Assembly (NCBI GenBank): GCA_026874595.1
Contig: CM049309.1
Span: 47,104,079 to 47,168,078 of the forward strand
DNA length: 64,000 bases
Direction of reading: 5' to 3'
DNA from: Sipunculus nudus
Lineage: Eukaryota; Annelida; Sipuncula; Golfingiida; Sipunculidae
In this document: positions 37,901-45,600 of the stretch, piece by piece
How positions within the stretch are numbered: position 1 is the first letter of the stretch
Layout of the letters: each line of letters opens with the position of its first letter
Notes under the pieces: model-generated
The model's input: only the letters and a program-made list of their open reading frames with translations
Database searches by the model: none
What the model was told of the DNA's origin: nothing
Position numbers and translations under genes: made by a program

Positions 37901-38422
37901 CTCAAAGACCGGAGTTTAGAAATTCTAAAATATAAAATAAAATTTCAAAATTTGTGATTATGCCCTTTCCCATCTGTAATTATTGCTTTTCATTGTGTGA
38001 TGTCATAAACCAGAGATCTTTAGGTTATTTTTATATTTACTGCTGAACCTTGAGAATAAAGACACTGGGCTTGATGCAAAGTGCAGACGGTCAGCTCTTG
38101 AAATAAGTGTTAAACAGAAAAAAAGTTCATTGCCACACGAATAACCGGTCAATAGCAATGCAATACAAGGGCACAATCGTGCTAATGGAACGAAAAGCAA
38201 GATTAAGAGTCAACCATGTAATGTTGAGTTTCCCCAGCCTGGTTAAAAGGAACTTGTTTCATGTCCACGGGAGACAGGCCGGTTCGTCAACTTCCATGAC
38301 AGCCGGTTTAAATTGGTTTTGACTAGCAATAAAAAGATTCAAAGATGACACTTCACCTGTTCACTTTCATCCACCTCAATCTTAAAGGTCTGCTGCTGAA
38401 GAGTCTTAAGTGTAATAAGCAT
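13860..38422 (-). CDS. RAD23: RAD23 (UV excision repair / proteasome shuttle), 5' five exons, 3' part outside window
   Basis: RAD23 carries ubiquitinated proteins to the proteasome and stabilises XPC in nucleotide excision repair. CDS exons in order are 38357-38422, 28234-28312, 18110-18189, 14784-15167 and 13860-14091. Every junction has GT/AG and the phases agree (66, 79, 80, 384 and 232 nt). The first 75 residues form a complete ubiquitin-like domain starting [21 protein letters not shown] charged then Thr/Ala-rich linker follows, then a UBA1 domain at about residues 164-203 with the MGF signature at 176-178, then GIPED and a Pro/Ala/Gln-rich linker. This is the family order. The XPC-binding and UBA2 domains should follow, but I found neither on the minus strand of 1-13859, so the gene leaves the window on the left with an intron longer than 13.8 kb. 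Invertebrates usually have one RAD23, so I do not choose between the vertebrate A and B forms. Confidence 0.93.
14784..15167 (-). CDS. RAD23: RAD23 exon 4 (linker and UBA1, residues 76-203)
   Basis: It begins [20 protein letters not shown], followed by an Ala/Thr-rich low-complexity linker. UBA1 then runs from SEYERIV to EYLFN. The MGF loop and the [20 protein letters not shown] helix pair are intact, so ubiquitin binding should be preserved. The exon is an exact 128 codons, with donor GTAAGTACTGG and acceptor TTACAG. A long open frame on the opposite strand (14815-15195) is only the mirror of this GC-rich Ala/Thr coding stretch. Confidence 0.92.
15399..17753 (-). mobile_element. HINE/Helentron-like element, family AGCTCAGCTGACT, in RAD23 intron 3
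   Basis: Minus strand: the 5' end is T|AGCTCAGCTGACT-TTC-AGTCATGCTGGGCTA and the 3' end is CAGCTGAGC, GTCAT, palindrome GACCCATGGGTC, ACTTG|T. The part 16640-17530 is an array of about 135-145 bp units, each with GACCTTGACCTTTGACC. It ends with CCGGCCGGCCGGCCGGACGG and GACAGACGG tracts. The middle, 15450-16600, is unassigned. Confidence 0.6.
18110..18189 (-). CDS. RAD23: RAD23 exon 3 (end of UBL, residues 49-75)
   Basis: Encodes [20 protein letters not shown] then VVIMVTK, the last part of the UBL fold that docks on proteasome receptors. Donor GTAAGTGCA, acceptor TTTTCAG, phase 0 at the 3' end. Confidence 0.92.
18250..18790. repeat. Degenerate tandem repeat with damaged HINE end
   Basis: Units of roughly 120 bp share TGGATTTTGCTG, TTTCATGAAAATCCAT and GACCTC. 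It ends CCTCCTGTCATAGACGGGAG and a weak GTGACCCACGG signature near 18754. Confidence 0.5.
18791..20848. other. Intron sequence with short repeats flanking the 3.3-kb element
   Basis: 19817-19926 is repeated in the same orientation at 24935-25050 (shared CTTCGGACAAAC, GAGCATATGTAT, ATCATGGCAAAC). 20307-20545 resembles 24340-24600 in inverted orientation (GGTCCG/CGGACC and GTGTTAAACCCGG motifs). No exon seen. Confidence 0.5.
21370..21400. repeat. (TA)n microsatellite
   Basis: About 15 uninterrupted dinucleotides. Confidence 0.95.
22930..22961. repeat. (AT)n microsatellite
   Basis: About 16 uninterrupted dinucleotides. Confidence 0.95.
23205..23262 (-). mobile_element. Possible LINE-type 3' tail
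   Basis: (GAAT)n followed by ATTTTATTCAGAAATATAAG resembles the short tandem tail and 3' end of an L2/CR1-like retroelement in minus orientation. No reverse transcriptase frame nearby. Confidence 0.25.
25132..25444 (-). pseudogene. Unidentified 93-codon frame with AATAAA and poly(A): possible retrocopy
   Basis: Read on the minus strand, an open frame from 25444 to 25163 ([20 protein letters not shown] ... FHQKHPISQ, stop) has mixed, non-repetitive composition unlike the AT-rich shadows around it. Its TAA lies within AATAAA, and nine A residues follow about 15 bases later (plus-strand T run 25138-25146). That layout is what a processed mRNA copy leaves behind. An in-frame stop occurs just upstream (25451-25453), so the 5' part is missing. 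I do not recognise the protein family. It could also be a real terminal exon of a small gene nested in RAD23 intron 2. Confidence 0.4.
26325..27024. mobile_element. 700-bp MITE, copy 1, 9-bp target duplication
   Basis: GTCATTGGT flanks it at 26316-26324 and 27025-27033. The ends are TACACTC and GAGCGTA (inverted 7-mers with one mismatch). It is collinear with the copy at 47770-48486 over its whole length. Two open frames inside it (26586-26843, 26850-27077) are broken or shifted in the other copy, so I do not call them genes. Confidence 0.88.
27034..28233. other. Unassigned RAD23 intron 2 sequence
   Basis: No exon, terminal repeat or tandem array recognised between the MITE and exon 2. Confidence 0.45.
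28234..28312 (-). CDS. RAD23: RAD23 exon 2 (UBL residues 23-48)
   Basis: Encodes [20 protein letters not shown] then QKLIYA, the helix and third strand of the UBL. The acceptor is CTTCCAG and the donor GTAAGG. It ends with one base of a glycine codon completed by exon 3. It is isolated by two introns of about 10 kb each. Confidence 0.92.
28313..29390. other. Unassigned RAD23 intron 1 sequence
   Basis: AT-rich, with nothing recognised. Confidence 0.45.
29391..29541. repeat. Interrupted (GTAATA)n repeat, locus 1
   Basis: GTAATAGTAATA blocks are separated by short insertions. The last units (ATTACTTTCTATTAC) are inverted relative to the first. Confidence 0.85.
29542..30926. other. Unassigned RAD23 intron 1 sequence
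   Basis: AT-rich, no exon or repeat ends recognised. Confidence 0.45.
30927..31228. mobile_element. 302-bp MITE with 17-bp perfect inverted ends
   Basis: GTATGGTTCTCAGGCAC at 30927-30943 is the exact reverse complement of 31212-31228. Both flanks are A/T homopolymer-like, so the target duplication cannot be read. Interior AT-rich. Confidence 0.75.
31646..31750. repeat. Interrupted (GTAATA)n repeat, locus 2
   Basis: The same hexamer and a similar interrupted structure as 29391-29541, 2.2 kb away. The SNSNSN open frame across it is a repeat artefact. Confidence 0.85.
32166..33363 (+). mobile_element. HINE-like element, family AGGGCCC, with 146-bp array
   Basis: The 3' end is CAGCTGAGCGTCGAGACCCATGGGTCTTTAG then T. 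The 5' end is degenerate (AAGTGGATGCCATACAGTTATCACC). AGGTCAAGGTCAC cores start at 32464, 32610, 32754, 32900, 33047 and 33195, steps 144-148 bp. A separate GGTGGCGCCACC lies just upstream at 32041. Confidence 0.6.
33366..33854 (-). mobile_element. Inverted partial copy of the same HINE-like family
   Basis: The opposite-orientation units contain GACCTTGGATC and CCTTGACCTTTGACC. The 5' hairpin on the minus strand is T|AGGACCCCGCTTGATTAAGT. Its 3' end is lost where it abuts the plus-strand copy, so the two form a large inverted repeat. Confidence 0.6.
33855..35270. other. Unassigned RAD23 intron 1 sequence
   Basis: AT-rich. A 119-codon minus-strand frame (34412-34771) has biased AT-rich codons and no recognised similarity. 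Confidence 0.4.
35280..37541. mobile_element. 2.26-kb long-terminal-inverted-repeat transposon, 9-bp target duplication
   Basis: CTTATACAG flanks it directly at 35271-35279 and 37542-37550. The termini are inverted repeats of about 380 bp (35280-~35660 and ~37162-37541) that differ at only a handful of positions, starting GGCAATAAATAAAACTCGGA. The CTCGGAAGTC motif recurs four to five times inside each arm. The 1.5-kb interior is very AT-rich with no transposase. Long inverted ends with a 9-bp duplication fit Mutator-like (MULE) non-autonomous elements. The small open frames in the two arms are mirror copies of each other, not genes. Confidence 0.9.
37551..38356. other. Unassigned RAD23 intron 1 sequence next to exon 1
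   Basis: No repeat ends or exons recognised. Less AT-rich around 37790-37870. Confidence 0.4.
38357..38422 (-). CDS. RAD23: RAD23 exon 1 (start codon, UBL residues 1-22)
   Basis: The ATG is at 38422 in AAGATGC. The exon encodes the first two strands of the ubiquitin-like domain and ends at CAG before GTGAAG (donor), phase 0. The start is fixed by the family: RAD23 proteins begin directly with the UBL strand M-L-I-T/V-L-K-T-L. Confidence 0.93.
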
Positions 38423-38511
38423 CTTGGTTGTCGTGTGTGAGAGCAACAAGAAAATATTAGTTACGTTGCTCACAATGATGAGCCAAAAGGTAAGCCGCCA
38501 TGAACAGGATG

Positions 38512-38519
38512 TGACGTCA
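38512..38519. promoter_or_regulatory. Consensus cAMP-response element TGACGTCA
   Basis: The full 8-bp palindromic CRE/ATF site lies about 90 bp upstream of the RAD23 start codon, in GGATGTGACGTCAGGAGG. CREB/ATF sites this close to a start are typical of housekeeping promoters. A single 8-bp match is only suggestive. Confidence 0.45.
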
Positions 38520-39048
38520 GGAGGAAGCCGTATTTGAGTTAGACTGATGTATGCTCATAATATGCAGACAATAAAGTCAACTAGACGGAGCAATCCTTTA
38601 TTTAGAGCAATGGTGTATTTCTAGAAACACGGCTATAATAAACATTCTACGGTAATATTGAATAACAATGGAGCCGTCAAGATTTGAAATATTATCAAAT
38701 TCATATCACACGTTGACAGGTTATTTACGGTAAATGAAAGAATATACGCGTTAAACGGTTCATTACGGTAATTGATTATTTTGTTTGCGCCAGTAGCAGA
38801 CGATAAAATCATTGCAGAGCCGCCAACCGTTTATACACAGAGTCAAACTCAGAAAACCATTGCCAGCGAAACGTTTTATTTACATGAGTATTTTGTTTTT
38901 GTTAATATTTAAATCGTGAGCAATTTCTCTAACAAATGCATGCAAATGTCAGTCTGTTTTAAAAGTTATTGTTATCCGAAGCACGTGTTCTTCCACGGGT
39001 TCCAAGTTAAACTCCGTCTACTGACACTTGACAATGCTTGTACTAACT

Positions 39049-39098
39049 GCATTTAATGCGGCGATATCCAGGAACCTGGATACCGCCGCATGAAATGC
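39049..39098. repeat. 50-bp near-perfect palindrome in the divergent promoter region
   Basis: Two 24-base arms with 2 mismatches flank a 2-base centre (AA). The left arm starts GCATTTAATGCGGCGATATC and the right arm ends CGCCGCATGAAATGC. It could form a cruciform or be a small inverted-repeat insertion. No second copy was noticed in the window. Confidence 0.85.
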
Positions 39099-40645
39099 TT
39101 CAGAGTAAATTGGAGAACTTAAAACATCGTATAAAATCAAATATTGCGTTTGTGACAAGAAAACTTAAGTAATTAAAGGAAGATATAGTACGTTATTCGA
39201 ATGTCCAAGAAATTCAGCCAAATATTATGTTTTTAACAAGACTCGCTTTTAAAACAACCCTGGAGCTTGAAACTGTCTCAGAATCTGAAACAACGAACTT
39301 TTGTGACTTTGTGACCTTTGCTCGTTACCACTGGTAACACAGGCGGCTGCCGGCCATCAGTGACTGGGGGAAACCCAGAACAGACATCGTTTCCGCGTAT
39401 CACCGTTTATAAGGACAATATATACTTCTAATCATCATTTAAAGTGGACAAACACTGTCTGACTCTGAGTGGTATGTTATATGCGCGTTTGATAAGACTA
39501 TCTTAATTTCAAACCGAATACGATATTTTAAGACAAAATATAAGAATTTAATTGTCATTTGGACAGTCTCCAGTTTTCTCAAATCATCTTCTAAGGCTCT
39601 CGCACAGCGTAGCGTAGTAAGAGAGTACAGAAGCTGGGGCTATGCTGGCACCTGCAATGCATTTAAGATTTAGGATGGAACTTAACTGCCACTGTAAAAT
39701 TTCTAATCATTATGGGAAACGCTAGCTATACCTACCCCCGGTGGCGCAATTTATAATGTTTAATGCTTAGTATGTTTGTCTGCGTGCAATTTTACACAAG
39801 TAAGTTATTAACAATTTTGGTTTAAAACTTAAAATTTTGTTGAGTATAAGGATAATATCAGTTAATTATTGGCATTAAATTGTGGATAAAATCTTGATCA
39901 ATATATGTCTATCCATTCAGAGGCTTCTTTTCCATGGGGAGAAATGGATATTACTTTTGTTTTTGTCCAGGCCCAGAGCCATTGTTATATAGAGCTAACC
40001 AGTAAATTGACTTTTTGAACCATGACAAACATTCTCTGTTTTGCTTTGTAATTTTAGTTTGATAAAGATTCTGGTGGAGGTGTTTGTGGCCCCCTGCTAC
40101 TTTTTTTTCAATACCTTTTGGTTTTTACCAGATTAGAGGGAATAAAAAAATAATATGCATTTATTTTTCCTTCAATATTTAACATTTTCTTTAATTAATT
40201 GAAAGAAAATAAACCAATGACAGCACCAAATTGAACCTCTGAAATTATTTTCACACATACTGCCAGTTTTTTTTTGGAACAAGTTAAGGTGTTGCGGATA
40301 TTCATTGATCATGTGAATAGATGGTGCCTCCTGATAATATTAACCTAAAACCTAAAAACCTTAAAAAAAAGGTCCCCCGGTTAGGAAAAGATGGACCCCC
40401 TGGACCCCTCCTGGATCTTCTTCTGAAATGTACACAATTTCATTCTTGCAAGGGCAGCAAACCAGCACAAAGCTTTGGCATACCAAGTATCAAGACTTTA
40501 TAGTCTTTAGACTTGTGCTGGCCTTACTGTTACATGTATTCATTAATTTTATAAACTGGTTGATTAATTTATATATAATGAACAGGAGTCTATGTTACCC
40601 ACTACCATAATTTACTACTATTTTGGTTTGACACAGGAAAGGAAG

Positions 40646-40681
40646 ATGCCTGTTTTCCTTGCAAAGAACTACCATAGAGAA
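40646..40681 (+). CDS. SHOC1: SHOC1 exon 1, residues 1-12
   Basis: [12 protein letters not shown], followed by donor GTGAGT. The first in-frame ATG lies ten bases after an AG acceptor at 40636. An upstream coding exon cannot be excluded. Confidence 0.65.
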
Positions 40682-42603
40682 GTGAGTGAATTTGAAACCG
40701 CTGCAGTGTACAGGGTTTTATGTTGATTGGTGATATACACTGAAAAATTATTGTAAATAATTGATTAACTTTTGCCTGAATATAATGTATAGGTAGATAT
40801 GGTCATTATACTAATGGGCATTAGTGTAATTATTAATTATATTTGTAAATTTTTAATCATTATTGACAGTGCTTCTGGAGACTGACAATAACATTTGTTA
40901 GAAGGTGTGAATTTTAAAATGATATTGGATTCTGTCTGGTTATTTAATTAAGGTCATTCAGGAGAGAGCAGCTCTTCTGACAGACATGCTTCTGCCTTAC
41001 ACAGCTGGGTTGCATCACAGCAGTGTCCAAGAACAGGCTTACAGGAAGCCATGGCTCAGAGGTACTGAGTGCAAAATATATCATGGATATTGATAGAAAC
41101 TTTTGTAAAATATGATGACAGAGCAAAAAAATGTTTCAGTTTGTTTTATGTTTTAAGTAATGACTGATCTGGAATGCCACTATTCACATATATCAGCAGT
41201 TATTCATCTCAATCTTTAGAAACAAAAACAAGAAATGCAAGTCAACTCAAATAAAACATACAGTTTTCACATATCCTAATTTACCTGGACATAGTGTCAG
41301 ATACTTTATTTATGAGAGTTGGTTAAAACCATCAACAGGACTCAGAATTAAAAAAAAAGGTTGTGGCACAAAAATCATGACACAAATCAATATTTCTATA
41401 TATAATTGTTTCTTGAAATACTTCCAAACTTTTTATTAACATTTAAAAACTTATTTCATACCATGATATACAGAGAAACCAAGTAAATATTTGAATGTAA
41501 TATTTGAACAATTATTGCTGTTGGTTGATTTGTAGCAATTCACAATCCATCCTGTATCTGGCCTCTGGAAGATGACTCGTTGCAGGAAGCAATGCAAACC
41601 CTTGTGTCAAATACAAAGAAATTAGAGCTGCTTAGTACCACAGAAATATACCTTCAGTAAGTTTAACATTGTTTCCAACTCCATGACATTAAAGGGACAT
41701 AATCAGGAGCAATATTATTCCTATTCTTTTACATTATTAGTTCAGTTTTACCTTATACAAAAGTTTCCCAGCAAAACGATCCAAGCACACAGTCTCATTT
41801 CCTCACATACAACTGTTTAACACCTTGTTATAGCCCTGTGTGTTGGTAAACACAGTCTGTTTACCATAACAAGGCTGCCTGACTGGGGTTCCGATTAAGA
41901 GGGGCAACACGTGGTGTTTCAGCCATCATTATAATTGTATTACATTTTTGGACAAAGTCAGTCAGGGCATCTCCTGATTGGCACGTGTTGTGGCTCCGCG
42001 CAGCACATGGCCAGATGCATTTTGTTTATGTTGACACCTGTGATCGTGCCAGATTCACAGTCTTTAACACTTGGTTTACAGGAGTAAGCAAACGGTTACA
42101 AAGCACTATTTTGGCAGGTACAGTTTTCTTTTAAAGGGAAGAAGCTATTTTTCGTGTTAATTAACTCAACATGCTTATTAGGTGATTGGGCCCCTTTAAA
42201 TTACAACTTCCTTCAGGTGTAGTAACACCAGTGAAAATTTTAACTTGTATTATATATATATATATTTTTGGGAGGGGGGGGATTGTTGTGTAATTTCTGT
42301 TGTCAGCAGTCAGTTAAGTGTGTTCAGCATATCAACAGAGAAGTGCAATTATCTGTCATCAGTCAAACTGTTTGATCAAAACTTTCTTTCAAGGGTAAAT
42401 AAGTGAAAACCATAGCATAGCACAGAATGACTGAACTCACATACCAAGTATTCACTAAATGCTCAGAGTATGCAGATTTTTAGCATCTAGCCTAAAATTT
42501 ACCTGAGATTTGATTTGTGGTAATATTTAGTTTTTCTTTTGGTTTGACCCAATCTAAATCCATAAAATAAATAATTCCATGAACAGCTTTCTGAGCCCCC
42601 CCC

Positions 42604-42672
<69 letters not shown>

Positions 42673-45600
42673 AGAATAGCCCCCACCCTCCTAATTTTTC
42701 AGTGTCAAGGATGTCATTAGAAAAGATGACTATTCTTGTCATGTGTATGTCTGTATGGTATGCCAGTCATTAATCATGCATAGGGCAGTTGTTTTCAATG
42801 AATAATTATGGAATATATTGTAATATTTATTTTAACTGCTTGTCTCCTCGCACTTACTATTCAGTGGAAGGGAAAAAATTCATTGCTGGTAAATATATAG
42901 TAACATTAATATAGATTCATTCACGAATGTGTCTTTTTTTCACAGTATTATGTCACAAGACACATTTTGTTTTTTGCAGCATGGAAATGGATGCTGTTAC
43001 ACACGTCATCTGTGATGTTGTACCCAGTTCTAATCCTGAATCTCAACAGTCCTCATTAGATGACTTCATCCTGGATACCTTGATGAAACAAGTTGAAGAA
43101 TCTCAACCCACTCACTCAAAGGAAAGGTTCTTGAAAGAAGATATTTCTCAGCATTGTGACAGTGGTAATGAGTTATCACAACAAATATATGAAAAGGGTG
43201 GTAAAGGTAAAGGTAGGGGTTTATAGTCTGATATCACCGACAATGCCAGTCTCATCCGACTTTACACTTTCCCTTCCTGGTCTTTCAGGCCTGTTCATTC
43301 TTGTAGCTTTTCTCAGCTCCCTGGGGAGCATACAAAACAAGCAGCCATATCAAGCGCTAGAAGGTTATTCTTTCTACATTTGCCTTCCTCCCATGACCAG
43401 TACCCAGTCACTCCTGGGTCAAGAGAGCGCTACTTGTGGTAAAAACGGTGGTCAGAACTTTGAGGTCACAAGTCAAGCGCCCATATCAACTATGCCACCA
43501 CACTTCCCCACTCCACATATTTTAATGAAAAACTTGCTTTAGAAATGCTTGAAATAAATCCTCAGTATTTGTTTTTAACATATTTATATAACTTTTCATA
43601 TCACTTGTAATCTGACTGTTAGAATTATTGTCTAAGAATGTCTCTGCAGCCTACTGAATTTATAAAACACTTGTGGAAATCACAAAGGTAATCTTGTTTA
43701 TAGCTTAATTGTTCATCTGTGTTCAGTTTGCATTGAAAGTGTAGATATTATCTTATTATTAAAAATAGGGGTATATTGAAATTGTGTACATTGTGTATTT
43801 TAGGTATAAACCAATTAGAGGATGTCCTTAGTGGTTCAGCCAGTGATGCAGACAAGGCCAAGCCAGACATATATAGTTTAGTATCCAGAGCAAGGGGAGT
43901 AAGGAAGCCGGACATATGGGATCAGTTCCTGAAGTGTGCACCTCTCAAAGAAAAAGATGTCTTTGGGTAAGAAAAATGTTCAGTTTAGCAGAGGCATTTG
44001 CAGACATTATAATGTACCTATACAGTTATAACTATACACAATTTAAACCATCTATGGTAACATAAACTTCTTCTTTAATTTCCACTATTCCAGCAGAGAT
44101 ATATTTTTACCAGTGGTATACTTGTTGAATTCTTTACAAATTTAGACAGGTTCTGCTAACAAGTATAACACTTTGTGATTATAATCGACTAATAGGTATG
44201 CAGTGTCTTACCTGAAAATGTGTTTAACATGAGCAGGCCCTATAATTAGTTTATTCTTTTTACATGACTCACTGAACTGGAGCTACAGATTGTTATTACA
44301 CACATTGATTAAAACCTTAGTATTATAGTTTCTCTGTTGTAGTTGCAAGTGTCACAATGTTACCTTCCCTTTTTCTTAATTTAACACTTTCAGGTCTGAT
44401 ATCCGGAGCAAGCATACTCTCAGTGACCAACACAATAATAAAATTGTCTCAGAAACAACAATCAGTGTTTTTCATGAAGAAAATGTCACTGTGAAAGAAT
44501 GTCTCACTCAGGTAATGCACATTTTATATCTACATAAGATCTCTTAATTAGATTAAATATGTCAAGCAAAGGATAGGAATCAAGACAAAGCTAGTTGAAC
44601 AGTGGCAACAAGATTTTGATAGATAAAAAATTGTAAACTCAGACTAGTATAATATGGGAGTGAAATCGTATACAGTTTTATGTACTTTTAAAGTTAGTCA
44701 CTAAGTCAGCTGATTGAATGGGATATAATGCACAGTGATGTAACACTGTGTTCAGTGAATATTGAATTAATAACCCCCATGTCAGAATGAGTCTCAATAA
44801 CTTAATATGATTTTGTGTACATTTAGGTCAATACACATGGACTACTTAACTCTGGGAGAACAAATTATCACTAATATAGAGATGATGCCTATTTGTGTCT
44901 CATAATATATTAACATCCTTGGCACCCTGATGATAATGACAACCTCAGGTACATAGGAAATCAAATTTCAGGAAGGCAAATATTAATAAACCAAAGTTTG
45001 TTTTCCTGTGGTGCACTGAACCCAGCATGAAAATTGTACAATAATTCATGATTGCATTGATCGGCTGATTGTTTTTGGGAAGCCAGCTTAACATTTAACA
45101 AATTTTAGTACCCTAATCCATGGCTTTTTTTTCACAGGACCAAGAGCTTGAAGATGTGTTGATCCTAAGTGAATTTAAGGAAACAAAATCAGCCTGTACA
45201 CCAGCGATATGTGAACTTAAGGCAAAACTTAAACCTATTGATTCCCACAACCAGGAAGATCAAATAACAGGTCAGCCATAGATAATTTAAATTGCATTGT
45301 TAGTTTTACTAAAAAAATGATTTTTCAATAAAGCCAAAGAATATACTATGTAAAAAAACATTTAAAAATTCTTATTTTCTTATGCAGATCTTGAAGATCT
45401 AACAGCCAAAATAAGTTATACAAACTTGTCATCATATGAACAGAGTAGTCGGCCCAGTTACAATTCAAAGGTATTTCCAGAAGAGAGTTCAACAGGTAGG
45501 TTCTTTGTTAAAGGAATGTAGAAGAAATATGTAGAATTTATTTACCTGTAATGAAATTCTCCAAAAAAAACCCTTATCAATTTAATAATGGTTCTTTCCT

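Larger units (their letters stand above)
38423..40636. promoter_or_regulatory. Divergent RAD23 / SHOC1 promoter region
   Basis: The two start codons point away from each other across about 2.2 kb. This stretch lacks the dispersed repeats that fill the introns on both sides, as expected of a shared upstream region. A splice acceptor (GACACAG, ending 40636) lies just before the SHOC1 start codon, so SHOC1 probably has at least one non-coding 5' exon inside this interval. I could not fix its position. Apart from the CRE and the palindrome listed separately I see no clear TATA box. Confidence 0.55.

Noticed and set aside
18190..38356. RAD23 introns 1 and 2 both measure 10,044 bp
   Set aside because: Their contents are unrelated, so equal length is a coincidence.
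42492..42773. YIYIYI open frames on both strands
   Set aside because: Produced by the (AT)32 microsatellite.
43156..43542. 128-codon plus-strand frame downstream of SHOC1 exon 4
   Set aside because: It is in a different frame from exon 4, overlaps a probable dispersed repeat and has no splice support. Exon 4 joins exon 5 in frame.
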